A stretch of DNA of 64,000 nt from Lachnospiraceae bacterium (GCA_014804755.1 JAAUZE010000009.1:129407-193406), one strand, 5' to 3'; positions 8,950 through 17,674 are shown, counted from the stretch's first letter. Made by a program: numbers and translations. The notes: generated from the letters alone by a model not told the origin.

Positions 8950-9621
8950 TCACTTTTGCCGTATACGTGTCCGATAAAGCCGATTACTGAACGGATAGGT
9001 ATAGCGCGCCGATCTTAAGTACGCATCCGCCGACAGGTAGTATCGTTCTCCCCATGAATACACCTCTAACATGGTTTCCTGCGAATCCTCATAAAGCGCC
9101 GTCACCGTGATAAAATGGGCGGCGACATGCTCTTTTGCCGCCACCATACGGCCGTTCTGCAGCCGATACAGCGTAACGCCCCGCCGCCTTTTATGAAAAA
9201 AGGGCGCAGACCCCAAGATCAGTATGACCGGACAATCCGCCAAAAGCTGTTCCCGCACGATTGTAAGCAGCCGCTCCTTACTTTTTTTGCCTGAAAAAAG
9301 AAAACTCACACCGCGAAGGCGCTCAGGCGCCCGATGCCATAGTAACATAAAATTCAGGATACCCGTATACAGGTACGCGGACATGCCGAATCCGGGAACC
9401 ACGCGTAAAAAACGCCGTTCCAGTTTACGCACAAGGGACAGATAGGCTTCTCTGTCTTCCGGCGTATTCAAAATGCGGCGGTAAATGCAATAATCCGCCG
9501 CCGCGATCACCCCGCACCCATAGCGTCTAAGTCTGCCGTCCTGTGAAAAAAAATTCTTTTTTTCAAACCATTGCTGACTGCCTGCCATATAGCTATGCGG
9601 AAGTGCCGCCTTTTTATTCAT
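8950..9621 (-). CDS. unknown protein with papain-like (C39-type) features
   Basis: 223 residues, no signal peptide. A candidate catalytic pair is visible: Cys36 in RRYGCGVIAA at a predicted helix start, and His169 in AAHFITVTAL followed by EVYSWGERYYL. This order and spacing resemble C39/papain-fold peptidases, where the His strand is followed by Asp or Asn. Here the third position reads Ser-Trp-Gly, so activity is uncertain. Its ATG overlaps the stop of the HD-GYP gene (ATGAATAA), so the two are translationally coupled. Function is unknown; the family guess is mine. Confidence 0.5.
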   Translation of the reverse strand: MNKKAALPHSYMAGSQQWFEKKNFFSQDGRLRRYGCGVIAAADYCIYRRILNTPEDREAYLSLVRKLERRFLRVVPGFGMSAYLYTGILNFMLLWHRAPERLRGVSFLFSGKKSKERLLTIVREQLLADCPVILILGSAPFFHKRRRGVTLYRLQNGRMVAAKEHVAAHFITVTALYEDSQETMLEVYSWGERYYLSADAYLRSARYTYPFSNRLYRTRIRQK

Positions 9622-12175
9622 AACATAACCTCAATTCGTCCGCGCACGCGATCAATCCCTTCAACAGCTTCGGATTAAAGCTGCCGCATTCCCCGTTGAG
9701 GATCATGTCCACCGCCTTCTCGTGGGAATATGCCGGCTTATACACGCGGGGACTCACAAGCGCATCATATACATCCACCAGACTGACGATCTGGCCCCAG
9801 ATTGGAATCTCATCACCGACCAAATGGTCAGGATAGCCTCTGCCGTCATAGCGTTCGTGATGATAGCGGCAGATTTCCCTGCAATAAGCCGAAAATTCAT
9901 TATCCTGCCCTACCTCGATCGAGTTGAGAATATCATACCCCCTCGTTGTATGCGTTTTCATGACCTCAAACTCATCCGCAGTCAGTCTGCCCGGCTTATT
10001 TAAGATTGCGTCCGGAATGGATATTTTACCGACATCATGCATCGATGCTGCCATTGTGATCTTTTCTATTTTTTCCGGCGTCAGATCATACTCCGGCTCC
10101 TGCTCCGCAAGATAAGTCGCCACGATTTTTGTGAGCTGCTTTGTCCGCATGATATGTTCCCCGGAATCGCTGTCCCTGAATTCCACGAGCGCGCCGAGCG
10201 AATCAATGATTTTTTCGCTAAATCTCTGATATTTGACCTGTTCGTCATACTTCTGCTTCAAAAGCTCCTGCTTCTTCAGCTCGTCCACACATTTCGCCAG
10301 ACAGATAAACTGGCCCTCGCCATGCTGCGCACGGCGGATCAGGATTGTATACCAATGATAATCCGATCCTAAGCCGTCCCGTACCCGAATATCAAAATAA
10401 ACCTCTTTGCGCCCCTTCGAAAACGCCGACGGCGACGACAGATACATCCGTTTTGCGCGGAAATTATCCAAATCGTCCGGATAAATGCGGGTCCGCTCAT
10501 ATGCCGCAACGATACGTGTTAATTTTCTCACGATCGGCCTATTCTGCGTCCGCTCGTCTCCAAGGCGGAACACCTGACAAATATCCTTTTGTATGTCCAC
10601 GACATATAATCTTTGGAACGAATCCTGAAACATGAAGCCCATCTGCTCGAGAAGCTGCTCGTTCGTATTTTCCAGACTTTTTTCGCGCGATATGTCTTCA
10701 ATGATACCTACAATATAGGTATGTCCGTCCGAATCGCCCATGTCCTTACATTTTACGCGATGCCAGGAATATTCCTGTGCTTCTCTGTTTTTTATCCGAA
10801 TCTCGACTGCCTCTCTGTTGCCTCCCTTAAATACCGTGAGCAGCTTATCCACATCCTCGGGATGCACCTCGCCTCTTTTGCCCATTTCCTCACAGCATTT
10901 CTCAATATGATATGGTACCAGTCTGCCCTGCTCCTCCCTTGACGGACAATGCATGGTCAGCACATCGCTCCTTATGTCATATTCAAACCGGATATTGCCG
11001 GTCGCCCCCATCGCAAGATCGGAGCGTACCTGCTCCTCCATCAAATGAATCTGTGCGTTTTTCAGCTCCGTAATATCCATACGGATACCGAGATATACCG
11101 GTTTACCAGCACGCTCCTCCAGCTTCACACCGCTCATCTGTACCCAGCGGAGCCGCCTGCTCCGCCCCATGCGGATCCGGTAGATCACGTCAAACGGCTC
11201 ACCCGTTTTCGCCTTTTCTAAAATAACCCGGCACATCTCCGCACGATCTGCCGGCAGCACATGAGCGATATAGCCGCCCTGATAATCCTCTTTCTTTTTT
11301 TCCGCAAGCTTGTAGAACTCCTCGTTCACATGCACGATCGTTAATTGCTCATCCGCAATAAACTGCACGACGCCGCCCGGAATCGCCGCATACGCAGCAT
11401 CCAGCGTTGTCTGAAGTTTCTGCTGCAGGCTCATTCGAAAATCGATATTTCTGATCAGACCCACGCAGGAAACACGCGTCAGGTCCGCCGTAAACACCCG
11501 CACAAACCGAAGCGCCATCCAATGATATTCACCGTCCGGCTCCTTCATCCGAAACTCTAAATGCACCTCATCCCCGTCTTTTGCAAGCTGTTTCAGCAGA
11601 TAGCACAAATCCGTTTTCTTTGTAAATTCCTTGCGATGATCCAGATGAACCCCTTCGCCAAGCATCTGCATCGCCTTCAAGAAATTTCCGTGATCGCCTT
11701 TCTGAAATGCGGTCTTTCCATCCGCCGCCAGTACCATATGCGCGTTACCCGTCAGATTAACGGCGGTCACAACCGAGTACACGGACGAAAGTGTATCTCC
11801 CATGATCTTGGACAGCTCAGACTTAAACTTCTCCGCCTCGTCCAAATAGGTCAGCATAAAATATACCACATACGCCGGCGTTCCGTCCCAGCTAAACTCG
11901 TCAAACCACACATCGGTCGCCCCACCGAAATCCGGCAGATACAGCCGGTAGCGCTCATCCGTTTCCTTGCCTTCCGCATGCCGGCGTAACGCCATTAATA
12001 TCCGTTTTGCGTTGCTGTCTTCCTCAAAAACGGGCTGGATGCCTATTCCTGCTTCCGCCGCCGGATACGCACGGCGAAACGTCTCATTTGTATACAAAAC
12101 AATATGTTCGTCCCGCGACAATACAACGATGCCGACATTGGACATATGCTCCAATATTTTCTCAAACCGCTCCAT
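9614..12175 (-). CDS. multi-PAS HD-GYP cyclic dinucleotide phosphodiesterase
   Basis: 853-residue cytosolic sensor. The start was set at MERFEKILEHM, which has AAGGAGG upstream. Several PAS-like domains fill the first 500 residues (for example YTNETFRRAYP and VHVNEEFYKLAEKK), with PAC-type segments. A C-terminal HD-GYP domain has SMHDVGKISIP (HD at about 713-714), HTTRGY, HHERYDGRGYP (GYP at about 780-782) and DVYDALVS. HD-GYP proteins hydrolyse c-di-GMP or related dinucleotides, and all metal ligands seem present. No membrane segment is seen. The ligand of the PAS domains is unknown. Confidence 0.88.
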   Translation of the reverse strand: MERFEKILEHMSNVGIVVLSRDEHIVLYTNETFRRAYPAAEAGIGIQPVFEEDSNAKRILMALRRHAEGKETDERYRLYLPDFGGATDVWFDEFSWDGTPAYVVYFMLTYLDEAEKFKSELSKIMGDTLSSVYSVVTAVNLTGNAHMVLAADGKTAFQKGDHGNFLKAMQMLGEGVHLDHRKEFTKKTDLCYLLKQLAKDGDEVHLEFRMKEPDGEYHWMALRFVRVFTADLTRVSCVGLIRNIDFRMSLQQKLQTTLDAAYAAIPGGVVQFIADEQLTIVHVNEEFYKLAEKKKEDYQGGYIAHVLPADRAEMCRVILEKAKTGEPFDVIYRIRMGRSRRLRWVQMSGVKLEERAGKPVYLGIRMDITELKNAQIHLMEEQVRSDLAMGATGNIRFEYDIRSDVLTMHCPSREEQGRLVPYHIEKCCEEMGKRGEVHPEDVDKLLTVFKGGNREAVEIRIKNREAQEYSWHRVKCKDMGDSDGHTYIVGIIEDISREKSLENTNEQLLEQMGFMFQDSFQRLYVVDIQKDICQVFRLGDERTQNRPIVRKLTRIVAAYERTRIYPDDLDNFRAKRMYLSSPSAFSKGRKEVYFDIRVRDGLGSDYHWYTILIRRAQHGEGQFICLAKCVDELKKQELLKQKYDEQVKYQRFSEKIIDSLGALVEFRDSDSGEHIMRTKQLTKIVATYLAEQEPEYDLTPEKIEKITMAASMHDVGKISIPDAILNKPGRLTADEFEVMKTHTTRGYDILNSIEVGQDNEFSAYCREICRYHHERYDGRGYPDHLVGDEIPIWGQIVSLVDVYDALVSPRVYKPAYSHEKAVDMILNGECGSFNPKLLKGLIACADELRLCYE

Positions 12176-12411
12176 ACCGCTCCTCCTTCCGTTCCATGGC
12201 ATTCCCGCCTTAGCATTAGCATCCCCGGTCCGTTCACCCGGGGCTTCCCTATCGCCGGTGCTTATGCGGATTATCTTTCCGAATCTTCCACGCGATCAAT
12301 ATTGCATTCATTATAGCATATTTTTCCTTGTATCAAAAGTCGTTCCCGTGAAAAAATTGTGATGAAAGATTATCATATTTCACGAAAAAGCGTGTCGAGT
12401 AAAAAAAGTAA

Positions 12412-12440
12412 TTGACAAGTGCGTCCGCATCATGTATATT
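12412..12440 (+). promoter_or_regulatory. promoter of tRNA-Gly
   Basis: TTGACA (12412-12417), a 17-nt spacer and TATATT (12435-12440). The mature tRNA starts 28 nt downstream. Confidence 0.8.
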
Positions 12441-12467
12441 GTTAGTTGTCCGTATGAATTACGGTAT

Positions 12468-12540
12468 GCGCGAGTGGCTCAGTTGGTGGAGCGCGACCTT
12501 GCCAAGGTCGAGGCCGCGGGTTCGAGTCCCGTCTCGCGCT
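12468..12540 (+). tRNA. tRNA-Gly (GCC)
   Basis: 73 nt. The acceptor stem GCGCGAG/CTCGCGC pairs perfectly. The anticodon stem CGACC/GGTCG encloses loop TTGCCAA with anticodon GCC. The T loop is TTCGAGT. The discriminator is T and no CCA is encoded. The gene is intact on the left side of the prophage because the 27-bp attachment core restores its 3' end. Confidence 0.95.
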
Positions 12541-12542
12541 CT
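12516..12542 (+). repeat. attL core (3' end of tRNA-Gly)
   Basis: 27-bp sequence beginning GCGGGTTCGAGTCCC, identical to 21600-21626. It covers the T arm and acceptor 3' strand of the tRNA plus two bases. Confidence 0.93.
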
Positions 12543-12553
12543 CAATACTGCCT

Positions 12554-12582
12554 AGCCGCCGATTTCGGCGGCTATTTTATTT
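12554..12582 (+). terminator. phage-supplied terminator after tRNA-Gly / integrase
   Basis: Stem AGCCGCC/GGCGGCT with a 6-nt loop, followed by ATTTTATTT. It lies 13 bp after the tRNA and just before the integrase stop. It replaces the tRNA's own terminator, which now lies at 21629. Confidence 0.75.
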
Positions 12583-13656
12583 CTCTGCTACAAAATAATT
12601 CAATGCTTGACTCATATGCTTATATGCGTCCTCATAGTTATTGCGATAGTTCAATATGTAGTTGTGCTCGGTCGTTGCAAGTTCCGAGTGCCCGAGCAGA
12701 TCAGATATAACACGCGTCGGTACGCCGTGGAAATGCAGACGCGTTGCAAACGTTTTTCGGATAGCGTGGCTATTGAAGTACGGTATCTCGCACAGCTTAC
12801 ACAGCTTGCGGAGCGTATGGTCTAATGACGTGACTCGCACCACGTCCACGCCATCATAGCACAGGTACGGACTGTCATATCCTAGTTCGTCGTGCTTTTC
12901 CCGTATTTTATCATACAGATACTTCACTTCTTGCAAAATCGGTACTTCCCTTACACTATACACCGTTTTACAGTTATCTGCAACGCGATAGGTCAATGTT
13001 CCAAGACGCGCCCCGTTTGCATCCCGCGAAAAATACTTTGTTTCCGTCTTATGCACGCGAATGACATTCCGCTCAAAATCAAAATCTTGAAACGTCAGCG
13101 CGGCAAGCTCACCAATGCGCAAGCCCATATAGAAATTCATGCACAGGAGCAGGCACGCACATTCTTTTTCGGGATAGATACGCTTGTGCACAACAAGCCC
13201 GAACATTCGCGCTACGTCTGCCTGCTTCACGGCAAATTCACACTTGCGGGAATTTGCAATACCGTTCATTGGCAGGTTGCGTTTTATCTTGTCCCAATCA
13301 AACAACGGCACAACGCCGCACTCCAAATCCCGCAGATAGACGAGCGGCGCGCGGACTACCTGCATGAGCCGCGCAAGCTCTTTGTACGTCATACTGCCCG
13401 CTTCCGATATGCAGGATGTCAGAAACTCTATGATATTAGCATCCGTCATGACCGATACTGACTTTTCCGCAAACGCAGCATCCCGACAATATCGGTTATA
13501 TGTTACCTCTATGCGGTCAAGCGACTGCCCTTTGATGCTTGCCTGCTTCATGCGAAACCATTTCCAAAACGCATCCGCGAAGCAAACGCCATCGTCTTTT
13601 GTGGATTCAATCAAGCGATTCGTGTAACCTATCTCCATCCATTCCGCTTCCGTCAT
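12577..13656 (-). CDS. int: tyrosine recombinase (phage integrase)
   Basis: 359 residues, start at MTEAEWME with GGGGGTG upstream. An N-terminal core-binding region precedes the catalytic domain. Catalytic residues: Arg180 in MGLRIGELAAL, Lys203 in HKTETK, His297 and Arg300 in SHAIRKTFAT, His323 in LLGHSEL and the nucleophile Tyr333 in TTEHNYIL. All six are present, so it should be active. It would join attP to the tRNA-Gly site. Its start lies inside the last 50 bp of the zot gene. Its position right beside attL and the tRNA fits a standard integration module. Confidence 0.93.
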   Translation of the reverse strand: MTEAEWMEIGYTNRLIESTKDDGVCFADAFWKWFRMKQASIKGQSLDRIEVTYNRYCRDAAFAEKSVSVMTDANIIEFLTSCISEAGSMTYKELARLMQVVRAPLVYLRDLECGVVPLFDWDKIKRNLPMNGIANSRKCEFAVKQADVARMFGLVVHKRIYPEKECACLLLCMNFYMGLRIGELAALTFQDFDFERNVIRVHKTETKYFSRDANGARLGTLTYRVADNCKTVYSVREVPILQEVKYLYDKIREKHDELGYDSPYLCYDGVDVVRVTSLDHTLRKLCKLCEIPYFNSHAIRKTFATRLHFHGVPTRVISDLLGHSELATTEHNYILNYRNNYEDAYKHMSQALNYFVAEK

Positions 13657-14338
13657 TTTGTACACCCCCTTCGCCGTGTGTGTCTGATGGGTCCCCCCAT
13701 ATCCCCCCATCATCCACACACGCCATATTGTTAAATAGAAATTTCGTATCATAGATTGAATATAGTTTCTTATTTACGCGGAAAAAATTAGAGTCTAGCG
13801 TCATTTTCATAGCATACCACACACGAACAGAAACGAATACATCACCGAAGCAAAACAGTTTAATCAGCTTGCCCGCTTTTCCTACATTACTTACCTTGCG
13901 GTGAATGCGCTCATACTCAAGCACGCCGCGGACATTTCTATCGAGCATGCGGTCAAACTGCGCAACAAGGATAACATGATACCCCAACTTGCGGTGCTGT
14001 TCAAAAAACCATAGCCATTCTTTACGCCCCGCCGTATTCCATTCGCGCGCGCCAAACAGCAATTGCGCCTCATCAATAATGATAAGGATTTCGTCCTCTT
14101 TTAACCCGCGCCCAAGATACGCGCTATAATAAAGGCTAAAACGAACAAGCCTGTCAACCGTCAGAAATTCGTTGTCGATATACAAGAAGTGTCCGCGTAT
14201 TTTTCCACGCACGTTCTGTTTTTCAATCGGGAAATTTCCGATCGTCACACATCCCTTTGCACGCAGACGGTTTGTGATGATCTGCGCGCAGTCAAGCGAT
14301 TTTCCCGAACCGGGCGTACCCGAATATAATTCGATCAT
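13607..14338 (-). CDS. zot: Zot/pI-type morphogenesis ATPase
   Basis: 243 residues. Walker A GTPGSGKS at 7-14 and Walker B ILIIIDEAQ at 84-92, followed by the Zot-family segment FFEQHRKLGYHVILVAQ (about 111-127). This is the Zot/pI assembly ATPase that drives extrusion of filamentous phage through the membrane. No clear C-terminal transmembrane helix is seen, unlike many Gram-negative pI proteins, so membrane contact may go through the small protein encoded just upstream. The ribosome site AAGGCGGTGAG is close to the start. The name refers to the family and does not imply a toxin. Confidence 0.9.
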   Translation of the reverse strand: MIELYSGTPGSGKSLDCAQIITNRLRAKGCVTIGNFPIEKQNVRGKIRGHFLYIDNEFLTVDRLVRFSLYYSAYLGRGLKEDEILIIIDEAQLLFGAREWNTAGRKEWLWFFEQHRKLGYHVILVAQFDRMLDRNVRGVLEYERIHRKVSNVGKAGKLIKLFCFGDVFVSVRVWYAMKMTLDSNFFRVNKKLYSIYDTKFLFNNMACVDDGGIWGDPSDTHGEGGVQNDGSGMDGDRLHESLD

Positions 14339-14339
14339 G

Positions 14340-14576
14340 CTAACTCACCGCCTTTATCCATCGTAGTATGATACTGTATAAATAATATGTGCCTATCGCT
14401 ACAAGCCACAGTTCCCCAATCGCAACGAATGTTGATACAGGGATGAACCAATTCAAGTAATTCAGATATGGCAGGGACTCAATAGCATCCAGCACTGCTG
14501 TGAATGGCGAGTGTGGCAGGAGCGAGAGCACCCATACCGCCGCACTTTTTATCCATCCGAGTATTGTCTTTATCAT
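14340..14576 (-). CDS. pVI-like small membrane protein
   Basis: 78 residues with an N-terminal amphipathic stretch and one or two transmembrane helices (WFIPVSTFVAIGELWLVAIG and following), ending in a basic YSIILRWIKA tail. It lies 4 nt after the pIII-like gene and 1 nt before zot, with AAGGGGGTGA upstream. In filamentous phages the gene at this position encodes pVI, a minor coat protein at the adsorption tip. Assignment rests on size, topology and position. Confidence 0.7.
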   Translation of the reverse strand: MIKTILGWIKSAAVWVLSLLPHSPFTAVLDAIESLPYLNYLNWFIPVSTFVAIGELWLVAIGTYYLYSIILRWIKAVS

Positions 14577-14580
14577 GCCG

Positions 14581-16647
14581 TCACCCCCTTATGATGCCGC
14601 GCGTCAACAGTATCAACCCGACACAAAAGCCGATTGTCTCGCACGTTCGAAATACCTTGGCAAGCATTTCGAATTGCGACATGTCAATAACGAACGTGTA
14701 ATCTATTGTATAGCCCAAGAACTCCGCATGTATGGGAAATTCCCAATACGGTGCTTCTGCTTCTGCCGTAAGGAGCTTAAACGCATGGATGAGGTCGAAC
14801 GGGACGCAGAACGGGAAGTATTCCGATAGCGAAAATGTCGCGCCCTCTAAGTCCGAATCACCCAAGCTTCCGCTTTCTCCCCCCTCATCGGGATTCGGCG
14901 TAGGGTTTGGGTTCGGGTTCGGATTTGGATTCGGGTTTGTGACGCTTTGCGTCACATCATTAACAACCCTGTCGGGATTCGGCGGTAATGAGGGCGCTGG
15001 GTTTGGGTTCGTCACAGGGTCGTAATCGGGGTAAATATCGGGGTATTTAGCTGGGTCTGCGTCGGGGAGATATTCGGGGTATAAATTAGGATACAATTCG
15101 GGAAGCCGTGCGGGTTCTACTTCCCGCAGAGCATTCACTTCATTTGCCGCATCTATGATTGCATCCGTACTTGCTTTGCCGCGAAGTATCGCCTCGACAA
15201 AGTTTGAAAGTGCATTTTCAGACAACGCGTTGTATGCAGTAGTAGGAAGAAGTGAACCAGTACGCCCCACATAATTCGCAAACACATTCATATCCCAATT
15301 TTTCAAAAGACTATCACATATACTAAATATTTTCGACGCGTCATCAAGTACAATGAGCGGCATGACCGCATCACCCGAACGAACCACTACATCAAAATCA
15401 AGACTACCGCCACGTCCCCACGCAAAACTACTATCCGTACTCGCCAACGAATCCAATTCGCTGAAATTCGTTAACTGACGCCCACCGTCAATAAACCCAT
15501 ATGACGTCTTGGGATATAAATAATAAAAAGACAAGCCCGCAGTCATTGAATTAGATATACCCGCACTAAGCGCATCCTGCGTTAAATCTTTGTTTGCTGT
15601 TTGTCCATGTGATCGAACACTACTGCTTCCCGTAGTGCCCGCATATACCTTATATGAATCAAATGAATAATTGTTAAACGAAGTTTCCGCAGTTCCCGAC
15701 GAAGTAAAGGAAACGAAAAACACAGAAAGCCCCTTTGCAACCTCATATGTGCCCGGATTTTCTACCGCTCCGGCATAACTCTTTGTACTCCGAATTGGAG
15801 CTATCACAACCGCATAATACTCTTTTGAAGATTGTAAAGGTATGTCACGCAGATAATACCCATAACTATGTTCAAAACCATTACCATAACAACCAACATA
15901 CATTAAGTACGGGTTTGAAGATGATTGCGAAACTGTCCCGTCATAATTTTGCTGAATGTCAAAATGATAATCACAGACCGCGCCAAGTGATTCTGTACGG
16001 TAATTATAGCTTGTCACGCGAACAGCATTCAATCCAGCAGAAACAACACCTTGATTATTCACCATATCGAAATATGCTGAATTGATTACAGTAGCTTTAT
16101 CATCAGGCAATGAAATATCTGCCCCCGATAAATCGTAGCCCCCCATTATCATCTTTACAAACATGTAACCGCCAAGACCATCAGCCAATAATTGTACTTG
16201 ATGGTCTTTATCGCCGCCGTTTTTACCACCGCCGCCCGAAAGTACAGTGAACACTTCGTGATTTGTCTGCACCGCACCCGTACCGTCAACGACGTGATCT
16301 CTTAAATACGTCATGTACTGGTCGTACGTCACTTCAAGCTCTTTGCCGTTTACCGTGACGTTTAGCGTCATGTCTGCGGTGATTTCGGGGTAAGCCGCAA
16401 GCTTATCCATGACGGTATTGATTTGCAACGCCCGTTCAGACCATGTATAGACCTGTTCGACAAGCCCCGCCGTAAGGAGCAGCCCCCACAGGTATTCAAT
16501 GACTGCCGCGCCTGCCTCTGCCGTTAAAACGACTTCTGCCGCTTGAACTTCAAGTATGAATGTGTTAGAATAAATTGAATGTGCACTTGCAAAAAGAAGT
16601 GTGGTGCACAATAGCAGAACTAAAATACGTTTTGTTACGTGTTTCAA
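14581..16647 (-). CDS. pIII-like adsorption/tip protein
   Basis: 688 residues starting at a TTG codon with AAAGGGGG upstream. A signal peptide is present (MKHVTKRILVLLLCTTLLF). A large external region follows, then a Pro/Asn-rich linker of NPNP repeats encoded near 14880-15010. The C-terminal domain contains FPFCVPFDLIHAFKLL and PYWEFPI and ends in a transmembrane helix and RGIIRG tail. This layout (signal, receptor region, flexible linker, membrane-anchored tip domain) is that of filamentous phage pIII. The receptor region matches nothing I recognise. It is translationally close to the pVI-like gene. A terminator separates it from the coat operon, so it should be made at a lower level. Confidence 0.78.
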   Translation of the reverse strand: MKHVTKRILVLLLCTTLLFASAHSIYSNTFILEVQAAEVVLTAEAGAAVIEYLWGLLLTAGLVEQVYTWSERALQINTVMDKLAAYPEITADMTLNVTVNGKELEVTYDQYMTYLRDHVVDGTGAVQTNHEVFTVLSGGGGKNGGDKDHQVQLLADGLGGYMFVKMIMGGYDLSGADISLPDDKATVINSAYFDMVNNQGVVSAGLNAVRVTSYNYRTESLGAVCDYHFDIQQNYDGTVSQSSSNPYLMYVGCYGNGFEHSYGYYLRDIPLQSSKEYYAVVIAPIRSTKSYAGAVENPGTYEVAKGLSVFFVSFTSSGTAETSFNNYSFDSYKVYAGTTGSSSVRSHGQTANKDLTQDALSAGISNSMTAGLSFYYLYPKTSYGFIDGGRQLTNFSELDSLASTDSSFAWGRGGSLDFDVVVRSGDAVMPLIVLDDASKIFSICDSLLKNWDMNVFANYVGRTGSLLPTTAYNALSENALSNFVEAILRGKASTDAIIDAANEVNALREVEPARLPELYPNLYPEYLPDADPAKYPDIYPDYDPVTNPNPAPSLPPNPDRVVNDVTQSVTNPNPNPNPNPNPTPNPDEGGESGSLGDSDLEGATFSLSEYFPFCVPFDLIHAFKLLTAEAEAPYWEFPIHAEFLGYTIDYTFVIDMSQFEMLAKVFRTCETIGFCVGLILLTRGIIRG

Positions 16648-16680
16648 AGATTTGTTCCCCCTTTCAAGGAGTGTGGTGCT

Positions 16681-16884
16681 ATGTCAAAAGACTTACAATG
16701 TATTGTTATTATTGTTATACTGTGTCTGTTTATCGTGATTAACGTTGCTCGGTCAAGACCAAAGAAAAAACCACATGTCTACAACAAGACTATTTACAAG
16801 CCTCGCAAGCGCGAAAACAAGGGCATGCCCGAGGGCGATTTTACTCATGAGCATGTAGAAAGCATGTGGGATGAAATAAAGTAG
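16681..16884 (+). CDS. small single-span membrane protein, divergent from pIII-like gene
   Basis: 67 residues from ATG with AAGGAG 9 nt upstream. One N-terminal transmembrane helix (CIVIIVILCLFIVINVA) is followed by a basic stretch (RSRPKKK) and a polar tail ending in an acidic patch. It is one of only two plus-strand genes in the prophage. It occupies the gap between the coat and pIII-like genes and ends at the central terminator. I do not recognise it. It may be an immunity or membrane-modifying protein, which is a guess. Confidence 0.6.
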   Translation: MSKDLQCIVIIVILCLFIVINVARSRPKKKPHVYNKTIYKPRKRENKGMPEGDFTHEHVESMWDEIK

Positions 16885-16913
16885 GGTGATGATACAACCC
16901 TACTTTATTTCAT
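16871..16913. terminator. bidirectional terminator between coat and pIII-like genes
   Basis: Perfect 17-bp inverted repeat (arm ATGAAATAAAGTAGGGT) with a 9-nt loop. U-rich runs occur on both strands. It serves the convergent ends of the plus-strand 67-residue gene and the minus-strand coat gene. Filamentous phages of the Ff group have a strong terminator at the same place, between genes VIII and III. Confidence 0.85.
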
Positions 16914-16919
16914 GTGGGA

Positions 16920-17129
16920 TTAACCTTTGTTCGTAAGCCGCTTAAACAGCTTCACGCCGAAGTTAACGACCATAATACCCGCTACTACTCCGAGCGCGAT
17001 CGGAACAACCGTTACGACCATGCTTCCCATCTGACTGGCAGTGGACGTAAGCGCCGCTGTTACTGCACTATTCGCCTGCTCTGCTACGGTAGTAGCCGCT
17101 TCGCCAGCCGCTAATGTTGCTAAACCCAT
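16920..17129 (-). CDS. major coat protein candidate (pVIII-like)
   Basis: 69 residues. An Ala/Thr/Glu N-terminal amphipathic region is followed by a transmembrane helix (VVTVVPIALGVVAGIMVV) and a basic C-terminus (KLFKRLTNKG). This is the pattern of filamentous phage major coat proteins, whose basic end contacts the DNA. No cleavable signal peptide is obvious, as in Pf1-like members with short leaders. It is the last gene before the central terminator. Confidence 0.8.
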   Translation of the reverse strand: MGLATLAAGEAATTVAEQANSAVTAALTSTASQMGSMVVTVVPIALGVVAGIMVVNFGVKLFKRLTNKG

Positions 17130-17148
17130 GACAGATACCCCCTTTCTT

Positions 17149-17277
17149 TTATTTTGCTTGCTTTAATATGGATAAGACACCGCCGACCGCATAGCCGAGT
17201 ATCAGCACAAATGTGCCTAACCCGATACCGTATGTTGCGGCAATGCCGACAAGCTCAAATGTTTCACTTATGGTCAT
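17149..17277 (-). CDS. small coat-like membrane protein (42 residues)
   Basis: Starts ATGACCATAAGTGAA and ends at TAA in 17149-17151. One long hydrophobic helix (GIGLGTFVLILGYAVGGV) is bracketed by an acidic start (MTISETFE) and a basic end (SILKQAK). Its ATG overlaps the end of the acidic membrane protein gene. By size and position it could be pVII/pIX-like, the cap at the end of the virion assembled first. It is easily missed because it is so short. Confidence 0.7.
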   Translation of the reverse strand: MTISETFELVGIAATYGIGLGTFVLILGYAVGGVLSILKQAK

Positions 17278-17674
17278 GATTCATTGCACCCCCAAATATG
17301 ACTACTGCCAGCATGCCGAGAAGAAAGCCTAGAATTGCGTTTGTGGATACAATACCGTCGTGGATGTTTGCAAGAAGCGCGTTCTGCTCGACGAGGAGAG
17401 CGTTTGTTTCTGCTGTGAGTTCCTCGAGATTTCCGAAATCTGCGATCACAACCTGTTCGGTTTGTGTCGCAGATTCGGGAACGCCGTTTGACTGTCCCGT
17501 TTCGGGTGTGTCCGTTTCCGCTTCGTCGATTTCTTTACGATTATCCGCTTCGGCTTGCGTTTCTCCCGCTTCGGTCGTTTGCTCGCTTTCTTGTTCCGGT
17601 TCGGACTCCGTTGTTAGTTCCTGCTCGGATTCCTGTTCAGTTTGTTCCTCTTGCAATACTTCCGTTTCGTCCAT
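17264..17674 (-). CDS. acidic membrane protein with C-terminal helix
   Basis: 136 residues; start MDETEVLQ with GAGG upstream. Residues 1-70 are extremely rich in Glu, Gln and Thr with repeated SEPEQESEQ-like units. A predicted amphipathic or coiled segment (LEELTAETNALLVEQNALL) follows, then a transmembrane helix (ILGFLLGMLAVVIFGGA) and a short tail. It belongs to the coat operon. I do not recognise the family; a minor virion or envelope-spanning role is plausible. Confidence 0.65.
   Translation of the reverse strand: MDETEVLQEEQTEQESEQELTTESEPEQESEQTTEAGETQAEADNRKEIDEAETDTPETGQSNGVPESATQTEQVVIADFGNLEELTAETNALLVEQNALLANIHDGIVSTNAILGFLLGMLAVVIFGGAMNHDHK

Noticed and set aside
13607-14338. 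Zot as an enterotoxin
   Set aside because: The zot name reflects the ATPase family. Context (coat, pIII-like, integrase) shows a phage assembly role; no secreted toxin part is seen.
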